A stretch of 64,000 nucleotides of DNA, taken from positions 358,788 through 422,787 of the forward strand of contig CAZWIE010000004.1 of assembly GCA_964634245.1 (NCBI GenBank), in the 5' to 3' direction. The notes beneath the pieces are model-generated. The model saw only the letters and a program-made list of their open reading frames with translations, made no database searches and had not been told where the DNA came from. This document shows, one piece after another, positions 17,159-26,391 of the stretch (its first letter is position 1; each line of letters begins with the position of its first letter). Source of the stretch: Pernthalerella sp964634245. Lineage in GTDB: Bacteria; Pseudomonadota; Gammaproteobacteria; Burkholderiales; Burkholderiaceae_D. The translations under genes were made by a program, and so were the position numbers.

Positions 17159-17377
17159 TCAGAGCACGCGGATCAGCCGCCAGCCGCGATCCATCTTGCG
17201 GAACACGAACTTCCAGTCCAGGTTGCGGGACTTGATGTAGTAGTAGGACAGCGCGCGCAAGCTCTGGGCCTTGGCGAATTCCGAGCAGAAAATGCTTTCG
17301 CCAACCTCAAGCGAACTCAAGGCCACGATGCCATTCTGATATTTGATCTTGTCCAGATCGATGCGCTCGATAATCAT
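17159..17377 (-). CDS. Small hypothetical protein (72 aa)
   Basis: A 72-residue protein starting MIIERIDLDKIKYQNGIVAL and ending with an aromatic/basic segment (YYYIKSRNLDWKFVFRKMDRGWRLIRVL). The composition is protein-like, and AGGT lies upstream of the ATG. No motif or membrane segment was recognised. It converges with the flagellin gene (16 bp between stops) and follows the ABC-efflux operon by 66 bp on the same strand, so it may be the operon's last gene. Function unknown. Confidence 0.6.
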   Translation of the reverse strand: MIIERIDLDKIKYQNGIVALSSLEVGESIFCSEFAKAQSLRALSYYYIKSRNLDWKFVFRKMDRGWRLIRVL

Positions 17378-17443
17378 GGTCGTACCTGCAATCTCACATG
17401 ATGGATATCGGTACGGTCAGGAAAAGCTTGAGCGCAGCAGGGT

Positions 17444-18790
17444 TCAGCGTTTCAGCGCCCGGATGCGCTGGCCCTCCTTCAGGCTGGCCGGCGGGTAGGC
17501 CACCACGGAGGTGCCGGGACGCAGGGTGGTGGTGCGTATCCAGGCGTCGCTGGCATTGCGGGCGACAAGTTCGACTTCTACCTGCCGCGCGCGGCCACCG
17601 TCGGCGACGAACAGCGCCGAACGGCTGCCAACCGGGAACACCGCGCTGACCGGCACCAGCCAGGCCTGCGCCTCGGCCTGCAGCGGTATCTGCACATCGA
17701 CCCGGAACTGGTCGCCGAGGGCGCGCCATTGGTCGGGCGGCGACACGATGTCCAGCAGCACGTGCACGCGCTGTTCTTCCACGCCCAGCGCCGACACCTT
17801 CGTGAAGGCAGAGGGTTCGACCAGTCGCACCCGGGCCTCCAGCAATGCATCGCCGCCCCAGTGCGACAGGCGGGCCGGCGCGCCCGGTTTGACCTGCGCC
17901 GCATCCTCGGTCAGCAAGTCGACCAGCACTTCCATCATCGCCGGGTCGCCCAGCTCCAGCAGCGGCGTGCCGGCTGCGACCACGGCCTCGCTTTCCTGGC
18001 GCAAGCGCAGCACGCGGCCGGCGACCGGTGCCTGCACCGACGATGGCTCGCGCGCCAGCGGATCGGGCTGGCTGCTGCGCCTGAGCGCGATCCGCAATTG
18101 CTCCAGCTGGTGGCGCGCGCCATGCTGGTCTTGCTGCGCCACTTCCAGCTCGCGCCGGCGCAGCTCGGTGGTGGTGCGCGCCGTGTCCACATGGCTTTTG
18201 GAAACGAAGCCGCGCGCTGCCAGCGATTCGCTGCGTTGCTGGTCGATTTCGGCCTGCGACAGCGCGGCCTCGGCGCGCGCTACCGAGGCATTGGCGCGCT
18301 GAACGCTGGCTTCCATCGCCGCGACCTGTTCACGCTGCTCCTGCAGGCGCCGTTCGTCGAGCAGCGCCGGTTCGGCCGGCCACAATTGCGCGATCACCTG
18401 GCCGCGTTCAACGACGTCGCCTTCGCGCAGGCTGATGCGGCCAAGCTTGCCGGCGACCGGGGCCGACACCACGTAGCGTTCACGCAGCCGGGTCTTGCCG
18501 TCTTCCTCGACGCTGCGCTCGAAGCGGCCGACCCGCAGCGGCGCCAGCTCCACGTCAAGCGGGCGCGGCGCCAGCAGCCAGGCCAGCAGCGCGGCAGCCA
18601 CCAGCAAGCCGGCCAGCCACAGCCAGCGTTTGCGCTGCGGATGGTTCGGGTGGCTCTGGTGGACCTGGTGGCGCATTCCGCCATGGCTGCCAGCGTCGGC
18701 TTGCGCGGTTTGCCCGGCCGCTTGTGCAGGGTCTTCGGGTTTGGGTGTCGGGGCGGTGCTCATCTCGTCCGGGTTCTCCGTGTTGTTCAT
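17444..18790 (-). CDS. HlyD-family periplasmic adaptor protein
   Basis: A 448-residue membrane-fusion protein. After a Pro/Gln/His-rich cytosolic N-terminus there is one membrane helix (WLWLAGLLVAAALLAWLL, about 55-72). Then comes a lipoyl half-domain (VVSAPVAGKLGRISLREGDVV), a coiled-coil hairpin (about 140-230, with repeated QREQ, RAEAALSQAEIDQQ), the second lipoyl half (VQAPVAGRVLRLRQESE) and beta-barrel domains. Such proteins link an inner-membrane pump to an outer-membrane channel. The ATG at 18790 overlaps the permease stop codon (ATGA), indicating translational coupling, so it is the adaptor of the preceding ABC exporter. No TolC-type gene is adjacent. Confidence 0.9.
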   Translation of the reverse strand: MNNTENPDEMSTAPTPKPEDPAQAAGQTAQADAGSHGGMRHQVHQSHPNHPQRKRWLWLAGLLVAAALLAWLLAPRPLDVELAPLRVGRFERSVEEDGKTRLRERYVVSAPVAGKLGRISLREGDVVERGQVIAQLWPAEPALLDERRLQEQREQVAAMEASVQRANASVARAEAALSQAEIDQQRSESLAARGFVSKSHVDTARTTTELRRRELEVAQQDQHGARHQLEQLRIALRRSSQPDPLAREPSSVQAPVAGRVLRLRQESEAVVAAGTPLLELGDPAMMEVLVDLLTEDAAQVKPGAPARLSHWGGDALLEARVRLVEPSAFTKVSALGVEEQRVHVLLDIVSPPDQWRALGDQFRVDVQIPLQAEAQAWLVPVSAVFPVGSRSALFVADGGRARQVEVELVARNASDAWIRTTTLRPGTSVVAYPPASLKEGQRIRALKR

Positions 18791-21207
18791 TCTCGCGTCT
18801 TCAGCACACCGACCAGGTCGAGCGCGGCAATCTTGCGGTTGACCACCAGCGCGCTGACGATGCCGGCGATGACCACGCACATCACCGCATATGCATAGGT
18901 CGGCGCGCGTATCACGACCGGGAAGACGAATTCATCATTGCGGATCATCGCCATCACGCCGTGCGCCAGCCCGTAGCCGGCGGCCATGCCCAGCGGGATG
19001 GCCAGCGCGATCGCGATCGCCAGTTCGCCCAGCAGCAGCCGCGACACTTCGTGGCGGGTGAAGCCCAGCACGCGCAGGCTGGCCAGCTCCCACGCGCGCT
19101 CGGTGAGCGCAATCCGCACCTGGTTGTACACCACGCCCACGGCAATGATGGTGGCGAACACGGTCAGTACGCTGCTGATGATGCGGATATTACGGGCCGT
19201 GACCGACTGTACATTGCGCAGCAGCGCTGCCTTGCTGAAAGCGGCAGCCACCAGCGGCAAGCCGCGCAGCCGCTGCAGCAGTTCGGTTTCGCCGCCACGG
19301 TCGATGGCCAACGTCAGTTCGTTGACCAGGTCGCCTTCCTGCAGCAGCCGGTTCAGGCTGCGCCGCTCGATGTAGGCGGACAGGCCCATCATTTCATTGA
19401 CGGTGCCGGCCACCGGCAGCATCAGCACGGGCCGTTCGCCTTCTTCGACCTCGACGCGCACCAGGTCACCGACCCTCAGGCCCAGCTTGCTCGCCAGACG
19501 GTCGGTCAGCAGCAGCGCATCGGCGGGCGCTTCCATGCTGCGCCGGTCCATCGTGACGATGCGGCGCAGGTCGCCACGGGCCGGCCGCCCCTGCAGCGAG
19601 CCGCGCCAGGCATGGTTGCCGTGCACGAGGCGCGCCCGCACGCTGCGCGCGCCTTCGACGGCACTCACCAGCGGCAATGCTTCGAACTCGTGCCGAACCC
19701 GCGCCGCGCGCGGCTCGACCAGGCCGACGGTCACGTCGCCGCGCAGCGCCAGCCGGAACTGCGTGTCGAGCATCATGTCGATCGAATCCCCCCAGAAGGT
19801 GCCGCAGACCAGCACCGAGATCGCCGCCGCGATGCCGGCCACGGTGACGGCGGTGCGAAAGCCATGCCGCTGCATGTTGCGAAGGATCATGCGGCTGGCG
19901 GGGGATAGCCAGCGGCGGGCCCCGAGCGCTTCGATGAACGACGGCCGGTAGCGGCCCGGCGCGCGCGGGCGCATCGCCTCGGCCGGCGCCAGCTTCACGG
20001 TGTCGCGGATCGCCTGCCAGGTGGCCAGCAGCGCCGCCGTGCTTGTGACGGCGATCGCCAGCAGCATCAGTTCCGGCCGCACACGGTGCTGCAGCGCCGG
20101 AAAACGGAAGGCGGTCTCGTACAGCAGCATCATCTTCGAGCCCAGCCAGCTGCCCGCCAGCAGCCCGATCAGCACGCCGATGGCGACCACCAGCAAGGCG
20201 AACTTCAGGTAATGCTGCGCAATGGCCGCATTGCCGTAGCCGAGCGCCTTCAGCGCGGCGATCTGCTCGCGCTGCACACTGATCTGCCGCCCCAGCACGA
20301 CATTGAGCAGGAAGGCCGCAATCGCCAGGAAAATGCCGGGCAGGACCGTGCCCATCACCCGCTGTTCCTGGATTTCGGAATTGAGCATCATGTGCGACAT
20401 CTGTTCCGAGCGCCCGTAGGCCGACAAGCCACCCCAAGGGCGCAGCACGCGGTCGAGGCCGGCGATCACCTGCGCTTCGTCGGCATGCGGCGCGACGCGC
20501 GCGACCACGTGATTGAAGGCGCCTTGCATGTCATAGGCGCTGCCCAGCGCCTGCTGGTCGACCCAGAACACGCCATAGCCCTTCAGGTCGGGGGCGCCGG
20601 TGGCGCCGGCGAAGATGGTGTCGGGCGTGAGCGCGATGCCGACGATCAGCAAGGACTCGCGTTTGCCATTCATCAGTGCGTTGACGGTGTCGCCCGGACG
20701 CAGCTGGCGCGTGATCGCGAAGGCTTCCGAGACCAGTGCCTCGAGCTGACGCCCGCTGCGGCCTGCGATCATGCGTCCCGAGCGCAGGTAGAGGCGATTG
20801 ACCTGCGGCAGTTGTCGCCAGTCGATGCCATTCAGCCGCCCGATGATGGGGTCGTCCACGCCGGGGATCGCAATTTGCACCTGCTGCGTGATCGACGTCT
20901 CGACCTGCGCCACGCCGGGCAGCTCGCGCAGGCGCGTGGCGATGGTGTCGGGCGCGCGCCGCAGGTCGGCAAAGACGTCGGCGAAGTTCGCGGCTTCGTA
21001 ATAGCGCTGGCGCGACCAGTCCAGCGAATCATAGGCGCTGTAAGTGGTGATGAAGCCGGCAACGGCGGCGCCGACCACCAGCGCCAGCGTCAGCGCCTGG
21101 CTCCACAGCGTGCGCAGGTCGCGCAACAGCTTGCGGTCGAGTGCCTTCAGCGCGCGCCAGCTGCGTAGCCAGCGCAATGCGTGCAAGCTGCGCAAGCTGT
21201 TTGCCAT
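18787..21207 (-). CDS. FtsX-type ABC transporter permease, double-domain
   Basis: An 806-residue inner-membrane permease with two FtsX/MacB-like units. The first has a membrane helix near residue 35, a large periplasmic domain (about 60-260) and three helices (about 270-410). The second repeats this pattern from about 430 to the end. Start ATG 21207 is preferred: the longer frame begins inside the ATPase gene and has Arg/His-rich non-protein-like sequence. The gap to the ATPase stop is only 2 nt. Family members extrude peptides, lipids or lipoproteins, or act as mechanotransmitters. The nearest known arrangements are MacAB/DevBCA-type exporters; the substrate is unknown. Confidence 0.88.
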   Translation of the reverse strand: MANSLRSLHALRWLRSWRALKALDRKLLRDLRTLWSQALTLALVVGAAVAGFITTYSAYDSLDWSRQRYYEAANFADVFADLRRAPDTIATRLRELPGVAQVETSITQQVQIAIPGVDDPIIGRLNGIDWRQLPQVNRLYLRSGRMIAGRSGRQLEALVSEAFAITRQLRPGDTVNALMNGKRESLLIVGIALTPDTIFAGATGAPDLKGYGVFWVDQQALGSAYDMQGAFNHVVARVAPHADEAQVIAGLDRVLRPWGGLSAYGRSEQMSHMMLNSEIQEQRVMGTVLPGIFLAIAAFLLNVVLGRQISVQREQIAALKALGYGNAAIAQHYLKFALLVVAIGVLIGLLAGSWLGSKMMLLYETAFRFPALQHRVRPELMLLAIAVTSTAALLATWQAIRDTVKLAPAEAMRPRAPGRYRPSFIEALGARRWLSPASRMILRNMQRHGFRTAVTVAGIAAAISVLVCGTFWGDSIDMMLDTQFRLALRGDVTVGLVEPRAARVRHEFEALPLVSAVEGARSVRARLVHGNHAWRGSLQGRPARGDLRRIVTMDRRSMEAPADALLLTDRLASKLGLRVGDLVRVEVEEGERPVLMLPVAGTVNEMMGLSAYIERRSLNRLLQEGDLVNELTLAIDRGGETELLQRLRGLPLVAAAFSKAALLRNVQSVTARNIRIISSVLTVFATIIAVGVVYNQVRIALTERAWELASLRVLGFTRHEVSRLLLGELAIAIALAIPLGMAAGYGLAHGVMAMIRNDEFVFPVVIRAPTYAYAVMCVVIAGIVSALVVNRKIAALDLVGVLKTRE

Positions 21208-21209
21208 GC

Positions 21210-22028
21210 TTACCAAGACAGCTCCGATGGCGACAGCTTGTGTGCATTGGTGTCGATGCGCTGGATACGGCCGTCGCCCAGGTGCAGCACGCGGTCGGCC
21301 ATGGCCGAGATCGCGGCATTGTGGGTGATGACGATGGTGGTAGTGCCCAGTTCGCGGTTGATGCGCTCGATAACTTCGAGCACGCGCTTGCCGGTCTGGT
21401 AGTCGAGTGCGCCGGTCGGCTCGTCGCACAGCAGCACGTCGGGCCGCTTGACGATGGCGCGCGCAATCGCCACGCGCTGTTGTTCGCCGCCGGACAGCTG
21501 CGAAGGAAAATGGTCGAGCCGCTCGCCCAGGCCGACCAGTCGCAGGGCTTCATCGGCCGGCATCGGGTGGTCGACGATGTCGGTCACCAGTTCAACGTTC
21601 TCGCGCACCGTCAGGCTGGGGATCAGGTTGTAGAACTGGAAGACGAAGCCCACATGCTCACGCCGGTACTCGGTCAGCGCATCGTCGTCGGCTTCCGACA
21701 AGTCATGGTCATCGAAGCGCGCCAGGCCTGCGCTCGGCCGGTCGAGGCCGCCCAGGATGTTGAGCAGCGTCGACTTGCCGCTGCCGGAAGGGCCGAGCAG
21801 CACGATGAATTCGCCACGATGGATGTCGAGGTCCACATCGCGCAGCGCGACCACCTCGCCCGCGCCGGTGGCATAGGATTTCCGTAGTCCCCGCGTGATG
21901 AAGACAGTGCTGTCGTCGCTCGCCGCTGAGGTTCCTGCCGGGACGCTGGCCGGCTCCGGTACGGGTTCGTTCGGTGGCGGGTTCGGCGGCATCTTCGGCG
22001 GCAGGTTCGGCAGATCGTCGTGCATCAC
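21210..22028 (-). CDS. ABC transporter ATP-binding protein (MacB/LolD type)
   Basis: A 272-residue nucleotide-binding subunit. Walker A GPSGSGKS is at residues 79-86; the signature is LSGGEQQRVAIARA, Walker B LLCDEPTGALD, and the H-loop is VITHN. These match the LolD/MacB subfamily that works with FtsX permeases. The first 40 residues are an unusual Pro/Asn-rich leader (PPKMPPNPPPNEPVPEP) not seen in LolD. Start is GTG 22028 directly after the upstream stop, or ATG 22025 one codon later. It is tightly coupled to the diheme gene upstream and the permease downstream. Confidence 0.93.
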   Translation of the reverse strand: MMHDDLPNLPPKMPPNPPPNEPVPEPASVPAGTSAASDDSTVFITRGLRKSYATGAGEVVALRDVDLDIHRGEFIVLLGPSGSGKSTLLNILGGLDRPSAGLARFDDHDLSEADDDALTEYRREHVGFVFQFYNLIPSLTVRENVELVTDIVDHPMPADEALRLVGLGERLDHFPSQLSGGEQQRVAIARAIVKRPDVLLCDEPTGALDYQTGKRVLEVIERINRELGTTTIVITHNAAISAMADRVLHLGDGRIQRIDTNAHKLSPSELSW

Positions 22029-23495
22029 TCAGATGGCGTTGACGAAGGCCAGCAGGGCCTCGCGCTCTTCACGGCTGAAGCCGGCGAAGCGGTCGCGCGC
22101 GTCCTGCGCCTCGCCGCCGTGCCAGAGGATGGCTTCGGTCACGTTGCGTGCGCGGCCGTCGTGCAGCAGGTTGCTGCTGCCATTGACTTGCTGGCGCAAT
22201 CCTATGCCCCACAGCGGCGGCGTACGCCAGTCGCGCGGGCCGGCGCGGAAATCCGGGCGGCCGTCGGCGAGGGCCTCGCCCATGTCATGCAACAGCAGGT
22301 CGGTGTAAGGGTGGAAGCTGCGGTTGGCCAGCGCGGGGAAGGGCGCATTGCGTGAAGTCTTCATGTCCGGCACATGGCACAGCGCGCAGCGGGCGGCGGC
22401 GAACAGCTGCGCGCCGCGCTGCACCTCGGCACGCGCCAGCTGGCGCGGCTCGGGCGCCTCGAGCGCCTGGGCCCAGAAGCTGATCGCATCGAAATCGGCC
22501 GCGCGCAGTTCGGGCTTGTAGTCGCCGGGCGGCATCGCGCGGCAGTCGGTCTGCGCGGGCGGGCAGTTCTGCTTCGTGTACAGCGGCGACGTGATGCCCA
22601 TGTCGCCGAGGAAGGCGGCGGCCACCTGCTGGCGCACGCCGGGCTGGTTGGCCTTCCAGCCGAAGCGGCCAAGGCTGGTTTTGTCGTTGATATCGTCGCG
22701 CACATAGTTCGGGCGGCCGTTCAGGCCCCAGGCCTTCTGCGCTTCGGCCAGAGCGAGGATGTCTTCTTCGCTGACTGACTCCAGATAACCAAGGCCGAAG
22801 ATGGCCGGCGTATTGCGCAGCGAGGTCATCACCTCCGGGCCGAGCGGGCCGAAGGACAGGCTGGTGACGCGGATGCGCGGCCGGCGCAGTTCGACGCGGC
22901 TGCCATCGGGCAGTGTCACCATTTCGGCCTGCCAGTCGACCAGCACATCGGCTTCGCCTTCGCGCACCTGCCGGCGGTCGGCCGAGATGACGTCGAACAC
23001 CTGCAGCTGATCGCCATAGATCGGGTGCGGGTTGGGGCCGCCATGCGGATTGGTGCCGGGGATAGAGATGCGCAGCAGTTGCTGGAAAACCGTGGCGCCG
23101 GGCTTGTCGCTGGTTTTGCCGCTGCCGGCCTGTACGTGGCAGCCCATGCAGGCGTTGGCGATATAAGTCGGGCCCAGCCCCCAGCCGAACATCGCGGGCG
23201 GACGCACCACGTCCCAATTCGGTATCTGCAATGCGGGGAACACGATCCACGACGTGCGGAACAGGGTCTCGCCGGCGCGGAATGTCGCCAGCTCTGGCGC
23301 GTCGAGGCCGTCGACCGGTTGCATGTAGACCGCATTCGGCTCGGGCGCGGCCGAGCGCTTGCCTTCGCCGGCAGCACCTCCGCCCAGGGTCAGCGCCGTC
23401 ACCAGCGCAAGCAGGGCGCCGACGATGGCACCCTGGCGGCGCAGGCCTGGCTGGTGTCGGGATCGCGGGATGGTGGGCGGCAAATCGGCGGCCAT
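22029..23495 (-). CDS. Diheme DUF1111 (di-heme oxidoreductase family) protein
   Basis: A 488-residue exported c-type cytochrome. The ATG at 23495 has an AAGGAAG ribosome-binding site, and a membrane anchor or signal (AIVGALLALVTALTLGG) covers residues 23-40. Two heme c motifs are visible: CMGCH at 116-120 and a later CALCH. The layout fits the DUF1111 family, which includes MauG-like and putative thiol-oxidoreductase proteins, usually periplasmic and often near metal- or iron-related genes. Its stop lies directly before the start of the ABC ATPase, so the two are almost certainly co-transcribed. This suggests a redox step linked to export. It leads the four-gene operon. Confidence 0.88.
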   Translation of the reverse strand: MAADLPPTIPRSRHQPGLRRQGAIVGALLALVTALTLGGGAAGEGKRSAAPEPNAVYMQPVDGLDAPELATFRAGETLFRTSWIVFPALQIPNWDVVRPPAMFGWGLGPTYIANACMGCHVQAGSGKTSDKPGATVFQQLLRISIPGTNPHGGPNPHPIYGDQLQVFDVISADRRQVREGEADVLVDWQAEMVTLPDGSRVELRRPRIRVTSLSFGPLGPEVMTSLRNTPAIFGLGYLESVSEEDILALAEAQKAWGLNGRPNYVRDDINDKTSLGRFGWKANQPGVRQQVAAAFLGDMGITSPLYTKQNCPPAQTDCRAMPPGDYKPELRAADFDAISFWAQALEAPEPRQLARAEVQRGAQLFAAARCALCHVPDMKTSRNAPFPALANRSFHPYTDLLLHDMGEALADGRPDFRAGPRDWRTPPLWGIGLRQQVNGSSNLLHDGRARNVTEAILWHGGEAQDARDRFAGFSREEREALLAFVNAI

Positions 23496-23732
23496 GGCTT
23501 CTTCCTTGTGGTGGCTCCGATGCGTCAAGACACAGGAGCCCTCAGGTTGAATCTAGGCAATTTGCTGCCGAATTTACATGATGAGGATCAAAATTCCGCG
23601 GATTGCGGGCGGGGCAGGGCAAACCTGCGCGGCGCGGCTATCGCTGGCGCCGAATAACGCCACCCGCAAGACAGCCGGGCCAAAGACCCGGCAATGTCGC
23701 GCGCATTTCAGCACCGATGCATGTACCGGCCG

Positions 23733-24161
23733 TTAGCGGCATTTTGCGTGCACGATTTCCGGCAGCGGGATGGCCTTGACGATGCCGGTGCCGGGGTCGC
23801 GGGTGCAGAAGGCGCGCACCTCGGTGCCTTCGCAAATCAGGGTATCGCCGCGTTGGACGACATGGCGGTGGGTGAAAGTCTTGCGCGAGAACTCGGTGAT
23901 CTCGGTATGCACAGTCAGGGTCTCGCCATAGGTCGCGGGCTTGTGGAATTGTGTGCGTATCTCGATCAGGGGCGTGCCTATCATGTGCGCCGGCTCGGTC
24001 CAGGCGCGCCAGGGCGGTAATCCGCATTGCATGAAGAAGTTCAGCGACGATGCATCCATCCACTTCAGGAAGTTGGGGAAGAACACAATGCCGGCCGGAT
24101 CGCAGTCGCCGAACAGCACATCGATATCATAGGAAATGACCTTGCTCATGGACGCGATCAT
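23733..24161 (-). CDS. Acyl-CoA thioesterase, 4-hydroxybenzoyl-CoA thioesterase type
   Basis: A hot-dog-fold thioesterase of about 140 residues. The active-site segment FGDCDPAGIVFFPNFLKWMD contains the catalytic Asp typical of the Pseudomonas-type 4-hydroxybenzoyl-CoA thioesterase and YbgC relatives. ATG 24161 has a GAGG ribosome-binding site 8 nt upstream; ATG 24149 (MSKVISYDID) is the usual family start and is also possible. The longer frame to 24320 is rejected because its first 50 residues are not protein-like. No aromatic-CoA ligase is adjacent, so the natural substrate is uncertain. Confidence 0.88.
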   Translation of the reverse strand: MIASMSKVISYDIDVLFGDCDPAGIVFFPNFLKWMDASSLNFFMQCGLPPWRAWTEPAHMIGTPLIEIRTQFHKPATYGETLTVHTEITEFSRKTFTHRHVVQRGDTLICEGTEVRAFCTRDPGTGIVKAIPLPEIVHAKCR

Positions 24162-24329
24162 AGCAGCGCCCTCGTGTCGGCTTCTCTTTTGATGCACGCG
24201 ACGGTGCGTGTCGGCTGCAATTATTCTTGTGAACCCTGTAATCAATTCTGATAAATTACTGCCATGCCGGGCCGACATGAAAATCAGAATGCGGTAAAAA
24301 TACATAACAATTAAATTCATTCTCTTTCA

Positions 24330-25217
24330 ATGAGTGCAGCATCCTTGGGGTCGCTGTTCGACAAGTACGGCGGCATTCCCACTCTTCAGCGGCTGGTGCG
24401 TGATTTTCACCACCGTATGGCCTCCCGGCCCATGTTCACGCGCTATTTCGAAGGCACGGACCCGCGTCGCATGGCCGAGCATCAGGTCGAACTGATGGCA
24501 TACGCACTGGGCAAGCCGGCCAAGATCTACAACTTCGAACAGCTGGCGGTCGGGCACCATAATCTGGGCATCACGCTCGATGCGTACGAGGACATGATCC
24601 GCATCCTGCGGCAGGTTTTGCTGGATGCGCGGATCGAAGGCGGCGATATCAATACCATCATTAATACGCTCGACCAGCACCGCCATCGCATCGTGCGCGA
24701 CGTGTCGCCCAAGGGCGGCCTGCAGACCGTCCATGTCGACAAGGTGACCGGTCTCGGCAGCCAGGTCGCGCTGTTCGAAGCGCTGGAGATTGCGCTCGAG
24801 CGCCAGCGCGCATCGCTGGCGCCGCTGACCCTGATGATGGTTGGCCTCGACCAGCCTGACCAGGCGTTCGCGCTGGCCGGGGAGCATGGCCGCGATGCAC
24901 TGGTCAAGCACATGGCCTTGCTGTTGGTGCGCTCCGTGCGGGATGATGACCTGGTGTTTCGGGTCGGTCAGGGTGAGTTTGCGGTCATGCTGTCAGCAGC
25001 GTCGATAGAGATCGCGCACAAGGTGGCCGCGCGCATGACCGGCAGCCTGGCGAAGGACCCGCTGATCCACGACACCCGCCTGATCCGCTACACGCTGGGC
25101 ATGGGCATTGCGGGCGCGACGCCCAATACCAGTCATGGCGAAAGCCTGCTGCAGGCGGCGCGCAATGCGCTGTCGGTTGCGCAGGAACGCGGGCCGGGCA
25201 AGGTCGTTGACGCCTGA
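24330..25217 (+). CDS. Truncated haemoglobin fused to degenerate GGDEF domain
   Basis: Residues 1-125 are a group-I-like truncated (2/2) haemoglobin: LFDKYGGIPTL, TRYFEGTDPRRM, HQVELMAYALG, and proximal His76 in GHHNLGI. Residues about 137-295 resemble a GGDEF domain: DKVTGLGSQVALFEAL at its start and FRVGQGEFAVML at the active-site hairpin. The signature is GQGEF (213-217), lacking the Gly and Asp/Glu needed for GTP and metal binding, so diguanylate cyclase activity is unlikely. The probable role is gas sensing (O2 or NO) with an allosteric or protein-interaction output. It is divergent from the thioesterase gene. The ribosome-binding site is weak. Confidence 0.85.
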   Translation: MSAASLGSLFDKYGGIPTLQRLVRDFHHRMASRPMFTRYFEGTDPRRMAEHQVELMAYALGKPAKIYNFEQLAVGHHNLGITLDAYEDMIRILRQVLLDARIEGGDINTIINTLDQHRHRIVRDVSPKGGLQTVHVDKVTGLGSQVALFEALEIALERQRASLAPLTLMMVGLDQPDQAFALAGEHGRDALVKHMALLLVRSVRDDDLVFRVGQGEFAVMLSAASIEIAHKVAARMTGSLAKDPLIHDTRLIRYTLGMGIAGATPNTSHGESLLQAARNALSVAQERGPGKVVDA

Positions 25218-25530
25218 AAAATTTTCAACTGTCTCACCATGGGCCTCTGCTGCGATGCACCATTCTGCCGCAGCCGGTAGGCCATCCTGTCCCCCGATAT
25301 TGCCGCTGTTTCAAGGAACGCTGTGCTGTTTCCGGCCTTGATGCGGCGCGCGATGAGGCAAGGCAATCTTGCCGCATGGCTGCATAACTAAGTTCGCCTT
25401 TTCGATTTCCGAACGCCAAGCCGTTGACGGGCTGCATTGTCAAATCTAAGCTCTGCTGCATTCCGAACTCTGAATTCAGAATTCAAAAGATTCTGGATCC
25501 GACTCAGGCAACCAGCCCGGACCGACGAGC
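25218..25530. other. Intergenic region before the GntR gene
   Basis: A 313-bp gap. Near its end, 25469-25480 reads TCTGAATTCAGA, a perfect 12-bp palindrome followed by a second GAATTC-like copy. It lies about 50 bp before the GntR start and could be an operator for this FCD-type regulator. The palindrome is seen; its role is a guess. Confidence 0.4.
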
Positions 25531-26262
25531 ATGTCATCACCAGCGACCATGATGCCGATACTGCGCCCCCAGCAAACGCTGGTGGAGCAGGTCTATGAGG
25601 CCATCCTGTCGCGGATCAGCTCCGGTGCCTACGGGATGGATTCGCGTCTGATTCAGGAAGAAGTCGCGGAATCACTGGGCGTGTCGCGTCAGCCGGTGCA
25701 GCAGGCACTGCTCCTGTTGCGCAACGAAGGCATCCTGACCAGCGCGCCGGGCCGCGGCCTGATGATTGCGCCGCTGGGCGCCGACAAGGCGCGCGACCTG
25801 TACGAAATCCGTGAAATCCTCGACCGGCTGGCCTGCATGAAAGCGGCCGAACGCGGCAGCGAGCGCGCGCGCGTCGAAGGCCAGGCCTACATCGACCGTG
25901 GCTGGCAAGCCGTCAGGAACAACTCCATCCAGGAGCTGGTCAAGGCCGACATCGATTTCCACCATTTTATCTATGAGCTGTCCGGCAACCCGATGATTGC
26001 CGAGACCAGTTCACCCCACTGGGCCTACCTGCGCTGCGTGATGGGCGCGGTGCTGATGAGTGGCGGCACGCCGTCCAGCATCTGGGAACAGCACGAAGAG
26101 ATCATGCAGGCCGTGAAGGATGGCGACGCCGAGCGCGCCGGCCAGCTCGCCAGCACGCACATCAGTTATGCGTCCTTCGCGGTGCAGCGCAAGATCGCCG
26201 ATGAAGAAACCAACGCCCAGCAAGCGCAAGGACAGCCAGGACCGCAGGTAAAGCGGGCGTAA
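25531..26262 (+). CDS. GntR-family regulator, FCD subgroup
   Basis: A 243-residue regulator with an N-terminal winged helix (about 15-80, VEQVYEAILSRISSGAYGMDSRLIQEEVAESLGVSRQPVQQAL) and a C-terminal all-helical FCD effector domain (about 90-225). The usual FCD ligand residues are present: Asp/His in ADIDFHHFIYE, His in EQHEEIM and His in ASTHISYA. These generally bind a metal and a carboxylate effector. It heads a cluster of catabolic genes on the same strand and is the obvious candidate for their local, substrate-responsive repressor. Confidence 0.92.
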   Translation: MSSPATMMPILRPQQTLVEQVYEAILSRISSGAYGMDSRLIQEEVAESLGVSRQPVQQALLLLRNEGILTSAPGRGLMIAPLGADKARDLYEIREILDRLACMKAAERGSERARVEGQAYIDRGWQAVRNNSIQELVKADIDFHHFIYELSGNPMIAETSSPHWAYLRCVMGAVLMSGGTPSSIWEQHEEIMQAVKDGDAERAGQLASTHISYASFAVQRKIADEETNAQQAQGQPGPQVKRA

Positions 26263-26391
26263 GACCGGATCCGCACGAAGACGTGGAGTGAGACCAGCTG
26301 CACACAGAGCCCACAAGGCCGGCAGCTGACAAAAGCAACAAGGCGCGCCAGACAACAATACCCCATGGTGCGCATGGAAGGAGACAAGAAG

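Noticed and set aside
23674..23692. GCCGGG/CCCGGC hairpin after the thioesterase gene
   Set aside because: Short stem with no T run on either side; not enough to call a terminator.
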